Assembly (NCBI RefSeq): GCF_009828745.1
Contig: NZ_WTSX01000004.1
Span: 110,201-174,200 of the forward strand
DNA: 64,000 nt
DNA from: Erysipelothrix anatis
GTDB lineage: Bacteria; Bacillota_I; Bacilli_A; Erysipelotrichales; Erysipelotrichaceae
Direction of reading: 5' to 3'
Both the position numbers and the translations under genes were made by a program. The notes under the pieces are model-generated. The model was not told the origin of the DNA, did not search any database, and saw only the letters and a list, made by a program, of their open reading frames with translations. Within the stretch, counting starts at the first letter, position 1; every line of letters begins with the position of its first letter. Of the stretch, positions 17,045-27,958 are shown in pieces.

Positions 17045-17686
17045 ATGAAAGTACTTATTACTGGATTTGATCCATTTGGCGGAGAAGCCATGAACCCTGC
17101 ATATGAAGCAGTTAAATTATTACCCGATACAATTGAAGGTGCCGAGGTTATTAAACTGGAAGTACCTACAGTTTTTGGGAAATCAATTGATGTTTTAGAA
17201 GCAGCAATTACAGAACACCAACCTGATTATGTTATTACAGTTGGACAAGCTGGTGGTCGCTTCGGCATTACACCAGAACGCGTCGCAATAAACGAAGATG
17301 ATGCGCGAATTAAAGATAATGAAGGAAACCAACCTATTGACGAAGCAATTCGTGAAGATGGTGCACCGGCATACTTCGCATCGTTACCAATTAAAGCAAT
17401 TGTTGACAACATTAAAAAGGCAGGATTGCCTGCAAGTGTTTCAAATACAGCAGGAACCTTTGTATGTAACCACTTAATGTATGGTCTTTTATATTTAATT
17501 CAAACGAAATTCCCAAATGTGCGCGGAGGATTTATTCATGTTCCATTCGCAACACAACAAGTTGTTGATAAACCAACAGCACCAGCTCTTTCAATCGAAC
17601 AAATCTCTAAAGGATTGGAGATTGCAATTGCAACAACCGTTACAACTGCAGAAGACATTAAAGTCCAAGGTGGCGCAATTTCATAA
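17045..17686 (+). CDS. pcp: Pyroglutamyl-peptidase I
   Basis: A 213-residue cysteine peptidase (family C15) that removes N-terminal pyroglutamate from peptides in the cytosol. The N-terminal [11 protein letters not shown] signature is clear, and the triad is visible: Glu in [17 protein letters not shown], Cys in [13 protein letters not shown], His in GGFIHVPF. The length is standard. A GAGGAGG site lies just upstream, and its stop overlaps the next start in TAATG. Its neighbours (DUF969/DUF979 and a gamma-glutamylcyclotransferase-like protein, which releases 5-oxoproline) suggest a shared pyroglutamate theme. Confidence 0.95.
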   Translation: MKVLITGFDPFGGEAMNPAYEAVKLLPDTIEGAEVIKLEVPTVFGKSIDVLEAAITEHQPDYVITVGQAGGRFGITPERVAINEDDARIKDNEGNQPIDEAIREDGAPAYFASLPIKAIVDNIKKAGLPASVSNTAGTFVCNHLMYGLLYLIQTKFPNVRGGFIHVPFATQQVVDKPTAPALSIEQISKGLEIAIATTVTTAEDIKVQGGAIS

Positions 17687-18099
17687 TGTCTGATGTCATG
17701 TTTGTTTATGGATCACTCATGAAGAACTTCCATAACTACGAAAAGTATTTACGTGGTCATGTGTTGGACATTCAACCTGCTACAGTTCAAGGAAAACTTT
17801 ACGATATGCCTTATAAAGGCTATCCAGCAATCTTAGATGGTGACGATACCGTTCATGGTGAAGTTATTCATGTCAAAGACTTAGCTGCGATTCTTCCAGC
17901 CATTGATAAGATGGAGGGCTATAATCATCAAGCAGATGATGAGTATTCACGGATTCCTAAAACCATTACATTGGCAGATGGATCCACAACCGTCCTGGAT
18001 GTTTACGTCTATACAAGTAAGCATTTGGACACACAGTTTGAAAAAGAGGCAATCTACCTTCCAGAAGGAAGTTGGCGTGCATTTAAGGAATCATTATAA
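17686..18099 (+). CDS. Gamma-glutamylcyclotransferase-like protein
   Basis: A 137-residue protein with the GGCT-fold signature VYGSLM at the N-terminus, the segment LYDMPYKGYPAIL, and MEGYNH supplying the family's acidic active-site residue. Such proteins cyclise gamma-glutamyl groups, releasing 5-oxoproline and an amine or amino acid; the exact substrate is unknown. It overlaps pcp by one base and ends the operon at a UUCG-capped terminator. The genetic link with pyroglutamyl-peptidase supports a real cyclotransferase rather than a structural homologue. Confidence 0.8.
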   Translation: MSDVMFVYGSLMKNFHNYEKYLRGHVLDIQPATVQGKLYDMPYKGYPAILDGDDTVHGEVIHVKDLAAILPAIDKMEGYNHQADDEYSRIPKTITLADGSTTVLDVYVYTSKHLDTQFEKEAIYLPEGSWRAFKESL

Positions 18100-18119
18100 A
18101 GAGCTTCGGCTCTTTTTTT
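18098..18119 (+). terminator. Terminator of the pcp operon
   Basis: AAAGAGC-TTCG-GCTCTTT with seven or more T residues; a 7-bp stem with a UUCG tetraloop. Confidence 0.85.
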
Positions 18120-18133
18120 GTGGTTCTCTGTGT

Positions 18134-18139
18134 TATAAT
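18134..18139 (+). promoter_or_regulatory. Extended -10 promoter
   Basis: TGTTATAAT, an extended -10 (TG-N-TATAAT), 22 bases before the next start codon. No clear -35 box. Confidence 0.55.
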
Positions 18140-18161
18140 TAAATTAATATTGGAGGTCGTT

Positions 18162-18836
18162 ATGGATACTACACCTGAACACATCGCTCAAAACTTTATC
18201 AAAACAATTAAGAAACGGTTACTCATATCACTTGTTGTGATTATTCTTGGATTCTTATATTTAATCTATAATGTCGGACAACCTGGTTCTGTCTCAATTA
18301 TTACCGTAATTTTTGCTTTTTTCTTAGCTGCAGCCACAATCGTTTTTAACTTACTCGCAGCCGAAATGGATCGGGAAAAACTATACCATGTCCTGTTTGA
18401 AGAAAAGGATGCTGACAAGGCACGTGAAGTCTTTCAGTATGTCATCGCTAATTTTCCAAGTGCTTTAAGACAATCATTTATTTCTACAGATTTCTATTAT
18501 GCAACAGCTCTATCAATGTTGCTGACCGGTTCAAATAATCATGATATTCAGAATTATCTTGAAGGCGTCATGGGTGGAAGACTGCACGATAATGGACGTT
18601 TTAAGTTATTGTACCTTGCACACTTAAGTGCGTTGACGCATGACAAACAGTTTGTCGATGCAATTACACCTCTTGGTAAGGTCAATGGCCTCAATAAACA
18701 AATCATTGATTATGTAGATGCAGTTAACGCAGCACTAAATCACAACGATAAAGCACTTCAAAACGCTGTATCTCTCATTGAAGAAATGAACGTTTACCCG
18801 CTCATTACTGACTTTGCTCAAACACTCAAAGCATAA
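18162..18836 (+). CDS. Uncharacterised membrane-anchored protein
   Basis: A 224-residue protein of unknown family. Two hydrophobic segments (about 20-40 and 47-66) form an N-terminal hairpin in the membrane. The remaining 155 residues are soluble and helical, with a run resembling TPR-like repeats (EKDADKAREVFQYVIANFPS and later segments), though not a clear match. The start at 18162 follows GGAGG; an upstream extension would include the promoter. It is monocistronic. Confidence 0.72.
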   Translation: MDTTPEHIAQNFIKTIKKRLLISLVVIILGFLYLIYNVGQPGSVSIITVIFAFFLAAATIVFNLLAAEMDREKLYHVLFEEKDADKAREVFQYVIANFPSALRQSFISTDFYYATALSMLLTGSNNHDIQNYLEGVMGGRLHDNGRFKLLYLAHLSALTHDKQFVDAITPLGKVNGLNKQIIDYVDAVNAALNHNDKALQNAVSLIEEMNVYPLITDFAQTLKA

Positions 18837-18838
18837 AC

Positions 18839-18866
18839 AAAAGACATCCACGTGGATGTCTTTTTT
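18839..18866. terminator. Bidirectional terminator
   Basis: AAAAGACATCCACGTGGATGTCTTTT is self-complementary and ends in T residues on both strands. It lies between the membrane-protein gene and the convergent CsoR-type gene. Confidence 0.85.
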
Positions 18867-18871
18867 ACGTA

Positions 18872-19111
18872 TTAAACTTTAGTAAGAAGATTGACCGCAG
18901 ATTCAACTTTTGTTTGATCCGTCACATCCACATGTTCCATGAGATTTTGAATCGCAACTAAGCGCATCAAACGATCAATACTAGAACGAACGGCTGTAAG
19001 CTGTGTTAAGACATCTTCACAAGGACGTCCTTCTTCCATCATCTTCGCAATACCCCTTAGTTGCCCTTCTGCGCGACTAAGACGATTTAATAGGTTCTTA
19101 TCACATTTCAT
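18872..19111 (-). CDS. CsoR/CstR/FrmR family repressor, likely persulfide-responsive type
   Basis: A 79-residue all-helical repressor (DUF156). It shows NRLSRAEGQLRGI and the first conserved cysteine, Cys31, in GRPCEDVLTQL. The copper-sensor His-Cys pair is missing: position 56 is Asn and position 60 is His. CstR-type persulfide sensors use Cys31 and Cys60, so this protein keeps only the first, plus an extra Cys3. The ATG at 19111 follows GGAG; an earlier GTG lies within that site. It is the last gene of a trxA-reductase-regulator operon whose promoter carries a matching palindrome, so it probably represses its own operon. Confidence 0.82.
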   Translation of the reverse strand: MKCDKNLLNRLSRAEGQLRGIAKMMEEGRPCEDVLTQLTAVRSSIDRLMRLVAIQNLMEHVDVTDQTKVESAVNLLTKV

Positions 19112-19116
19112 CGTTA

Positions 19117-20772
19117 TCACTCCTTAGAAACGGATTCTGGGTGCATCAGCGCCTGATACTTAAACGCTCCATCAAGATTCTTCGCCTTATACCCCGCTTG
19201 TTTTAAAACACGCATTGCTGAATAACTACGTTGACCACTATGGCATGCAACGATAACCTCAGCATCTTCAGGAATTTCATGCAAGCGGCAGCGAAGATAG
19301 TTTAACGGAATATTATGAAACCCGTCAAGTGCCCCCGCCTCTTTCACTTCCATAGCATCTCGAACATCTAGAAGGTATGCTCCTTGATTACGATACTGAT
19401 CGACTTCATCCCATTGAATCGCTTCTGAATATCCTTCAACAATGTTTAGAGCTGCATAACCAGCAATGTTTACAACATCTTTTGCAGTACCAAATGGCGG
19501 TGCATATGTTAACTCTAATTCTGGAAGATCTTCAACGGTCATACCACCTTTAATCGCAGTAGCAATGACATCAATTCGTTTATCAACTCCGTCTTCACCT
19601 ATAGCCTGTGCGCCATAGATTGCACCGGTCTGTGGGTTAAAGATTAATTTAAGGTTAATCGCAGTTGCATTGGGGAAGTATCCTGCATGGTTTTTCCCTG
19701 TAATATGAACAGATTCATATGGATACCCTAACGTTTGAAGTTGGCGTTCATTGAGACCCGTACTTCCAGCACCAATCGAGAAAGCACGAAGAATCGAAGT
19801 ACCTAACGAACCACGATGTTTACGTGGAAGCCCCGACATCGTATCCGCAGCTTGTCGCCCTTGACGATTTGCCGGTGACGCAAGTGAAATAAGCGTCTCT
19901 TCTTGAGTAATCATATGTTTAACTAATACTGCATCACCTACAGCGTAGATATCCTGAACATTTGTTCTGAAGAACTCATCAATTCGAATGCCTCCTTTAA
20001 AACCAGTTTCAATACCTGCTTCTTGAGCAATCGCTGTATCTGGCATAACACCAATTGACAAAATCGTTAAATCAGACTCAATTTCGTCACCATCTGATAA
20101 AATAATCGTTTGGCCTTTATTCTTGAATTCCTGAGCACCCTTACCGACAAGTACTTGAATCCCATTGGATTCGAGTTCATCGCGCACAAATTGAGCCATT
20201 TCTGTATCTAAAGGCGCAAGAATTTGCGGCGCCATTTCGACAATTGTGACATCCAATCCACGATGTTTTAGTACTTCAGCCATCTCTAAACCAATAAACC
20301 CAGCACCAATTACAACTGCTTTTTGAGGCGCATTGTTGTCAATGTGACGCACAATTTTATCCATGTCAGGAAGATTACGAAGCGAAAAAACATTGTTAGA
20401 CTCGGTCAACCCTGGAATTGGTGGAACAATCGGCTTCGCTCCTGGTGACAAAAGTAATTTATCATAACTTAGTTCAAACGTTTCTTCATCATTCACAACC
20501 GTTACTGTTTTAGTGTCTGGATGGATTGCCACAACTTCATGATTAGGACGAATATCTAGCTGAAATCGTGCTTTTAGTGTTTCTGGTGACACGACGATGA
20601 GATCATCACGATCCTCAATTTCACCACCAATATGATATGGTAGCCCACAGTTTGCAAATGAAACATAGGGTCCTTTATCTAAAACAATAATTTCTGCATT
20701 TTCGTTTAGTCTTCGAAAACGGGTTGCGAAGGACATTCCTCCGGCAACTCCTCCAACTACAACAACTCTCAT
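19117..20772 (-). CDS. CoA-disulfide reductase with C-terminal rhodanese domain
   Basis: A 551-residue fusion. The first 450 residues are a flavoprotein disulfide reductase: GGVAGGMSFATR binds FAD, Cys42 in SFANCGLPYH is the CoA-type active cysteine, and GAGFIGLEMAE binds NAD(P)H. The last 100 residues are a rhodanese with Cys510 in ACHSGQRS. Such CoADR-RHD enzymes reduce CoA disulfides and persulfides or polysulfides in the cytoplasm. It lies between trxA (2-base gap) and the CsoR/CstR gene (5-base gap). Together they read as a sulfide/persulfide-handling operon. The ATG is coupled to the trxA stop codon. Confidence 0.92.
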   Translation of the reverse strand: MRVVVVGGVAGGMSFATRFRRLNENAEIIVLDKGPYVSFANCGLPYHIGGEIEDRDDLIVVSPETLKARFQLDIRPNHEVVAIHPDTKTVTVVNDEETFELSYDKLLLSPGAKPIVPPIPGLTESNNVFSLRNLPDMDKIVRHIDNNAPQKAVVIGAGFIGLEMAEVLKHRGLDVTIVEMAPQILAPLDTEMAQFVRDELESNGIQVLVGKGAQEFKNKGQTIILSDGDEIESDLTILSIGVMPDTAIAQEAGIETGFKGGIRIDEFFRTNVQDIYAVGDAVLVKHMITQEETLISLASPANRQGRQAADTMSGLPRKHRGSLGTSILRAFSIGAGSTGLNERQLQTLGYPYESVHITGKNHAGYFPNATAINLKLIFNPQTGAIYGAQAIGEDGVDKRIDVIATAIKGGMTVEDLPELELTYAPPFGTAKDVVNIAGYAALNIVEGYSEAIQWDEVDQYRNQGAYLLDVRDAMEVKEAGALDGFHNIPLNYLRCRLHEIPEDAEVIVACHSGQRSYSAMRVLKQAGYKAKNLDGAFKYQALMHPESVSKE

Positions 20773-20774
20773 TT

Positions 20775-21086
20775 TTAGACCTTACTTTCTAAGTACTCTT
20801 GTAATGCTTTTTTAGGTTGGAATCCTTGGATTTGTTCGACTGGTTTTCCATTTTCAAAAAGAATCATTGTTGGAATCGACATGATGCCAAACTCTTGTGC
20901 TATTTCCGGGTTTTCATCAATATTAACTTTTGCTACTTTAATTTTACCTTCGAATTCTGTTGATAGTTCATCAATTACAGGACCTAGCATACGGCATGGT
21001 CCGCACCATTCTGCCCAAAAATCAATAAATGTCAGTCCTTCTGCAATTTGTGTTTCAAAATCTTTGTTTGTAATGTGTATTGTCAT
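20775..21086 (-). CDS. trxA: Thioredoxin
   Basis: A 103-residue thioredoxin, a cytosolic disulfide reductant. The WCGPC active site is at residues 27-31 and the cis-Pro segment reads MSIPTMILF. Length and fold order are canonical. The start at 21086 follows GGAGG; a longer upstream frame would run through the promoter. It is the first gene of the operon with CoADR-rhodanese and the CsoR/CstR-type regulator, suggesting it reduces persulfidated or oxidised thiols made under sulfur stress. It may not be the only thioredoxin of the cell. Confidence 0.95.
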   Translation of the reverse strand: MTIHITNKDFETQIAEGLTFIDFWAEWCGPCRMLGPVIDELSTEFEGKIKVAKVNIDENPEIAQEFGIMSIPTMILFENGKPVEQIQGFQPKKALQEYLESKV

Positions 21087-21111
21087 ACCATGACCTCCTG
21101 TATCTATTTTC

Positions 21112-21139
21112 ATTATACCCCTATAGGTATATGTTGCAA
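21112..21139 (-). promoter_or_regulatory. trxA operon promoter with CsoR/CstR-type operator
   Basis: On the minus strand: TTGCAA (21139-21134), 16-base spacer, TATAAT (21117-21112). The inverted repeat TATACCCCTATAGGTATA (21114-21131) fills the spacer. A TACC-N6-GGTA palindrome with a C/G tract is the kind of site bound by CsoR/CstR repressors, and the operon encodes one. This suggests autoregulation. Confidence 0.7.
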
Positions 21140-21152
21140 GATATTTGCTTAT

Positions 21153-21180
21153 AAAAAGAACCCGGTCGTTACCAGGTTTT
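21153..21180 (-). terminator. Terminator of the upstream membrane-protein gene
   Basis: On the minus strand AACCTGGT-AACG-ACCGGGTT (one mismatch) then CTTTTT. It separates the gene at 21245-21721 from the trxA operon. Confidence 0.65.
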
Positions 21181-21244
21181 ACTTTGTCTTTATGCATCGG
21201 TACATGCTTGTGAAGGTTTATTTTAGCTTCACGAATATCTTAAT

Positions 21245-21721
21245 TTAAACACTTTCAAGAATAGCGCGCAATTTTTGCACATCATAGGTCGTATATAGAC
21301 GTAAACGAATTACAGTTGATAGCTTCTTATCTTTTACTTTAACGTATAAGCGTGTACCAAGGTCAGCAGCACTCACAGTTAACCGAACATGGTCAATCGC
21401 GGCATACGCAATATCATAGTTACTGTAAATCGTGTTTATGCGTACGTGTTCGTGGTCACATTGAACGGATGCTTTTCGAGCATATACGATTCCATATACC
21501 CACTGTAAAAGATACACAATCGTAACGGGAACAATAATCCATTGGAGTATCTTCTCACTGACTAAAAAATGTACGACATCAGACCAACCAATTTTCATTC
21601 CACCCATTATTAAAAAACTAAATCCAAGAATCACGAGTCCATGAAACGCGATACTAAGAATTCCAAATGGTATCAGACAACTTTTGGCAACGCTTGGTCG
21701 AAATGTTTTTTGTTCCATCAT
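21245..21721 (-). CDS. Uncharacterised membrane protein with PH-like domain
   Basis: A protein of about 158 residues. Two hydrophobic segments near residues 15-40 and 53-80 are followed by a C-terminal beta-rich stretch (KASVQCDHEHVRINTIYSNYDIAY...) resembling bacterial PH-like domains. No firm family. The start is uncertain: ATG codons at 21721 and 21718 both follow GGGAG at workable distances. It is monocistronic. The function is unknown. Confidence 0.65.
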   Translation of the reverse strand: MMEQKTFRPSVAKSCLIPFGILSIAFHGLVILGFSFLIMGGMKIGWSDVVHFLVSEKILQWIIVPVTIVYLLQWVYGIVYARKASVQCDHEHVRINTIYSNYDIAYAAIDHVRLTVSAADLGTRLYVKVKDKKLSTVIRLRLYTTYDVQKLRAILESV

Positions 21722-21803
21722 CACCACTCCCTTACTTTGAACTTATGTGTTTCTATTTTACGAAATCCTGTAACTTTCGTCCAGTTCACAAACCTTTACA
21801 GAT

Positions 21804-21838
21804 ATAAAAAAGTAATGATAGGCTAACTATCATTACTT
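21804..21838 (-). terminator. Terminator of the atp-ktr operon
   Basis: AAGTAATGATAG pairs with CTATCATTACTT around a 5-base loop; on the minus strand six T residues follow. It lies just beyond ktrA, the last gene of the operon. Confidence 0.85.
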
Positions 21839-21850
21839 GAATTATTATTT

Positions 21851-22522
21851 TTAGTTATTATCTTCCATGTCATTGAAGCGATCTAAATCTTTTTCTTCAA
21901 CAAGTACGAAAAGTAGGTCACCATCTCGAATAATATAGTCTGGTGAAACATTAATAATAAATTCATTGTTCACGCAGCATTTGAGAGCAACGATGTTAAA
22001 GCCATACTCTTGACGTAAATTTAATGCCTGAATTGATTTATTCTCCCATTCTTTAAGGGGATGAATTTCGACTAAGTTGTATCGATCATCAATGCGCAAG
22101 GCATCAATTACAGAGTGACGTGCAAGTTCATTCCCAAGTCGTTTACCCATTTCAACTTCAGGTAATAAGACACGGTCTGCACCAACTTTTTTTAGAACAT
22201 CGTGATAATCTCTATTTTTTGTTTTACAGATAACTTGAGGAACACCAATTTTTTTTAGGTTTAGAACACAAAGAATGGCTTCTTCCAATCGTTCACCAGA
22301 GGCAACTACCGCAATATCAGCTTGACCAATATCTGCTGCTTCTAGATGCTCTAGTTTTGTAAAATCACCTTGAATTGTATGTTCAACATGCATCGCAACT
22401 TCATCTACACGTTCCATTTTTTTATCCATTGCAATAACTTCCACATCATGACGTGCAAGTGTTTTTGCAACAGAGGCTCCAAACAACCCTAGTCCAAGGA
22501 CTGCTACTGTTTTATTTGTCAT
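21851..22522 (-). CDS. ktrA: KtrA-type K+ uptake regulatory subunit (RCK protein)
   Basis: A 223-residue cytosolic gating ring subunit. The N-terminal Rossmann RCK_N domain has VLGLGLFGASVAKTL, with acidic D33 ending beta-2; the C-terminal RCK_C domain spans about residues 135-215. It binds nucleotides (ATP/ADP in the Ktr family) and controls the channel-like subunit KtrB, whose gene ends nine bases upstream. Unusually, the pair is joined to the end of the ATP synthase operon. KtrA is preferred over TrkA because the protein has a single RCK unit. Confidence 0.9.
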   Translation of the reverse strand: MTNKTVAVLGLGLFGASVAKTLARHDVEVIAMDKKMERVDEVAMHVEHTIQGDFTKLEHLEAADIGQADIAVVASGERLEEAILCVLNLKKIGVPQVICKTKNRDYHDVLKKVGADRVLLPEVEMGKRLGNELARHSVIDALRIDDRYNLVEIHPLKEWENKSIQALNLRQEYGFNIVALKCCVNNEFIINVSPDYIIRDGDLLFVLVEEKDLDRFNDMEDNN

Positions 22523-22531
22523 AGTTTTCTC

Positions 22532-23884
22532 CTAACCCACTAATATATTTGCTTCTGGGTATTTTAAAGTTGGTTCTTTCATATCCGAATGGTTTCCGAA
22601 TGATAAGAAGAATGTTAACAACCCGATACGGCCTGCGAACATTACAATAATTAATACGATTTTTCCAATACTTGTTAAGTTTGGTGTTAACCCCATGGTG
22701 AGTCCAACAGTTCCAAAGCATGAGAAGACTTCCATCAGGATATATTCAATACCAAATTCTGGCGGAATGGTTTCAGTGATGAATAGAATGAGTGATGCAC
22801 TGACTACAATCGCAATCCCAATAAAGAGAATCATCAACGCTTTAATAACGCGATCCATTGGAATAGCTCTCGATTGAAAACGCGGTTGAGTATCACTGAA
22901 GACACCACGCATAAAGAGGAATAATGTTGCGAATGTTGTAACTTTGGCTCCACCACCTGTTGAACCGGATGAAGCACCGATAAACATCAGAATAATGGTT
23001 AAGAATATTCCCATTGGAGAAATAAACGCGTAGTTAACATTGGCATACCCTGCTGTACGAGGCGTAATCGCCATAAAGAGTGTATTTACAAGTTGATCCC
23101 ACAGTGGCAATCCAGCAAATGTCCCATGTCTTGATTCACTTACCCAGAAAAGAACAAAACTGATAATTAAAATACCAATTGTCGTAATTAACGTAATTTT
23201 CGTATGTATAAGTAAACGTTTTTTTCGTTTAAACGTCAACAAATCGCGCCACACGATAAATCCAAGACCTCCAAAGAATATGAGACCTCCGATTGTGAGT
23301 AGTACTAGAGGTGTTTGTGTAAACCCTTCGAGACTGTTTCCAAACAAATCAAATCCAGCATTATTAAATGCGGAAATGGAGTGGAACATTGAGAAGTAGA
23401 TTCCTTTTAGAAATCCAAATTTAGGAATAAAATCGATTGCTAATACCGCTGCCCCAAGTGCCTGTACTGACAATGAGAATTTAACGATATAGCGGATTAA
23501 TTTTTGTGCGTCGGCAGCATTTTCAGCACCAACAGATTCTTGGAGTAAATGGCGTTGTCGTAATGTCATTTTCTTACCCATAAATAGGAAGAAATAAACA
23601 AAAACTGACATGAATCCAAGCCCACCAATTTCAATTAGGGAAATGATGACTGTGCTTCCAAAATAGTTCCAATGTGCAGCTGTATTTACTGTAGTTTGAC
23701 CAGTAACACAAACCGCGGATGTTGCGACAAAGAGCGCATCCAGAAAATTGGTCCACGTCCCATCACGAGATGCGATAGGTAAAGAAAGCAAACAAGCACC
23801 AACAAAAATTGTTGATGCGAAGCCCATTGCGATATATTGAGGAATAGTGCGTTTCTTCAAGAATGATTTAATTGAACGTATCAT
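22532..23884 (-). CDS. ktrB: KtrB-type K+ transporter membrane subunit
   Basis: A 450-residue integral membrane protein of the Trk/Ktr/HKT superfamily. Four pore-loop motifs with the selectivity-filter glycines are visible: CVTGQT, NNAGFD, RTAGYA and TVGLT. It forms the ion path for K+ uptake, in the Ktr family often Na+-stimulated. Its ATG overlaps the atpC stop (ATGA), so it is translationally coupled to the ATP synthase genes, and ktrA follows. This arrangement suggests that K+ uptake is matched to the ion-motive force. Confidence 0.92.
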   Translation of the reverse strand: MIRSIKSFLKKRTIPQYIAMGFASTIFVGACLLSLPIASRDGTWTNFLDALFVATSAVCVTGQTTVNTAAHWNYFGSTVIISLIEIGGLGFMSVFVYFFLFMGKKMTLRQRHLLQESVGAENAADAQKLIRYIVKFSLSVQALGAAVLAIDFIPKFGFLKGIYFSMFHSISAFNNAGFDLFGNSLEGFTQTPLVLLTIGGLIFFGGLGFIVWRDLLTFKRKKRLLIHTKITLITTIGILIISFVLFWVSESRHGTFAGLPLWDQLVNTLFMAITPRTAGYANVNYAFISPMGIFLTIILMFIGASSGSTGGGAKVTTFATLFLFMRGVFSDTQPRFQSRAIPMDRVIKALMILFIGIAIVVSASLILFITETIPPEFGIEYILMEVFSCFGTVGLTMGLTPNLTSIGKIVLIIVMFAGRIGLLTFFLSFGNHSDMKEPTLKYPEANILVG

Positions 23885-24273
23885 TTTCTAAGTTTTAACC
23901 TCGTTAACGATCGTTTTAGCGCGAGTTCAGCACGCTTCATATCGTATAGTTGTTGATTGTTACTTTCTATGCGTTCCTCAGCACGTGCTTTTGCTTTAGC
24001 TGCACGTTCAAAATCAATATCTGATTCTGATTCAACTGAAGATACTAATAGTGTAGCAACGTTGTTTTCAAATGTAAAGAGTCCCTCTGAAACCACAAAA
24101 TTTTCGATTTCAGAGTTTGTCTTTGTATACATAACACCAATATCAATTGGCATTACTGTTGCCATATGGTTAGCGAGCATGGTTCGCTGGCCATCCGTGG
24201 TTGGCAAAGTTACGGAATCTATCTCTAATGTTTTATAGAGCCCATTGGGTGTAAGCAGTTTAAAGGTAAACAT
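23881..24273 (-). CDS. atpC: ATP synthase epsilon subunit
   Basis: A 130-residue central-stalk subunit with an N-terminal beta-barrel (FKLLTPNGLYKTLEIDSVTLPTTDG...) and a C-terminal helical hairpin rich in Ala/Arg. It couples rotor and catalytic head and regulates ATPase activity. It is the final atp gene; its stop overlaps ktrB. It starts five bases after atpD. Confidence 0.93.
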   Translation of the reverse strand: MFTFKLLTPNGLYKTLEIDSVTLPTTDGQRTMLANHMATVMPIDIGVMYTKTNSEIENFVVSEGLFTFENNVATLLVSSVESESDIDFERAAKAKARAEERIESNNQQLYDMKRAELALKRSLTRLKLRK

Positions 24274-24277
24274 GACG

Positions 24278-26437
<2,160 letters not shown>

Positions 26438-26445
<8 letters not shown>

Positions 26446-27958
26446 TATTTCTTATCTTAAAGCGCTCTAATTCTTCGTTGATTACTGTTTTGAGCGTCTC
26501 AATTAGGGCATCATCAAGTGTAAAGTTCGCTTTTATTTGATCTAAAAGATCTTGATGTGATGAAACAAAGCGTTCATGTAAGAACTTTTCGAATGGTAAA
26601 ACTTCTTTTACACTTAGCATATCGAGGAACCCGTATTTATTTAAGAACATACTTACAATCATCAATTCGTGAGGTGTCTTTGAAAGTGCTCCTTGTTTGA
26701 GCAATTCAGTAAGACGGTTCCCATGGTCAATAATTTTTTGGGTTGCTGGATCAATGTCAGTACTAAACTGAGCAAATGATAACAGCTCATGATATGTCGC
26801 TAATTCAAGTTTCAATGATGAGGCAACTTGTTTCATCGCTTTTGTTTGTGCGGCTGATCCAACCCGTGAAACTGACATTCCGCTATCGACAGCTGGTCTA
26901 AAACCACTATTGAATGAATCTGAGTTCAAGAATAATTGGCCATCTGTAATTGAAATAACGTTTGTTGGTATATATGCGGATATATCACCAGCTTGTGTTT
27001 CAATGATAGGTAACGCAGTCATTGATCCACCACCGTAGTTTTCGTTTAGTTTTGCACTTCGCTCAAGCAAACGTGAGTGAAGGTAGAAAACATCTCCGGG
27101 ATAGGCTTCACGACCTGCAGGACGACGTAATAGTAATGAGATTGTTCGATATGCTACCGCATGTTTTGATAAGTCATCATAAACAATTAATACATCTTTA
27201 CCATTATCCATCCAGTGTTCACCAATCGCTGCCCCTGTATACGGCGCGAGATACTGAAGTGGTGCAAGTTCACTGGCTGTACTTGATACGACAACGGTAT
27301 AATCCATTGCACCATGTTCCTTTAGTTTCTCAACAACCATTGCAACGGTTGAAGCTTTTTGTCCGATAGCAACATAAATACAGTTAACATCTTGACCTTT
27401 TTGGTTGATGATTGCATTCAATGCAATACTTGTTTTACCTGTTTGACGATCACCGATAATTAATTCACGTTGACCTTTACCAATTGGAATCATAGAGTCG
27501 ATGACTTTAAGTCCCGTATGTAAAGGTTGGTGTACTGACTGGCGTGTCATAACACCTGGAGCAACACGTTCAACAGGACGGTGTCCTTCATAGTTGATTT
27601 CTCCAAGACCATCAATAGGATGTCCTAATGCGTCAACGACACGTCCTAAAAGACCGTCACCAACACCCACTTCGATTATATGTTGGGTTCGATAGACGAC
27701 GTCACCTTCTTTAACTAATGAGTCATCACCAAGTAGAACAACCCCGACTTGGTTCTCTTCAAGGTTTAGTGCGAGTCCATAAACCTCATCACTAAAACGT
27801 AGCATTTCCCCCGAGAGGACTTGGTCTAAACCACGAACAAACGCAATACCGTCACCTACTTTAAATACGCGACCAATATCCTCGCTCTTCGTGTCAAATT
27901 CAATTCCAGCAATTTGCTCTTTTAACATTTCGAGAATGTTTGCTGATTGATTGCTCAT
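26438..27958 (-). CDS. atpA: ATP synthase alpha subunit
   Basis: The 506-residue non-catalytic nucleotide-binding subunit of F1. GDRQTGKT is the P-loop near residue 170, and [27 protein letters not shown] is the family signature. AGGAGG precedes the start; the gene overlaps atpH by 4 bases. Confidence 0.98.
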
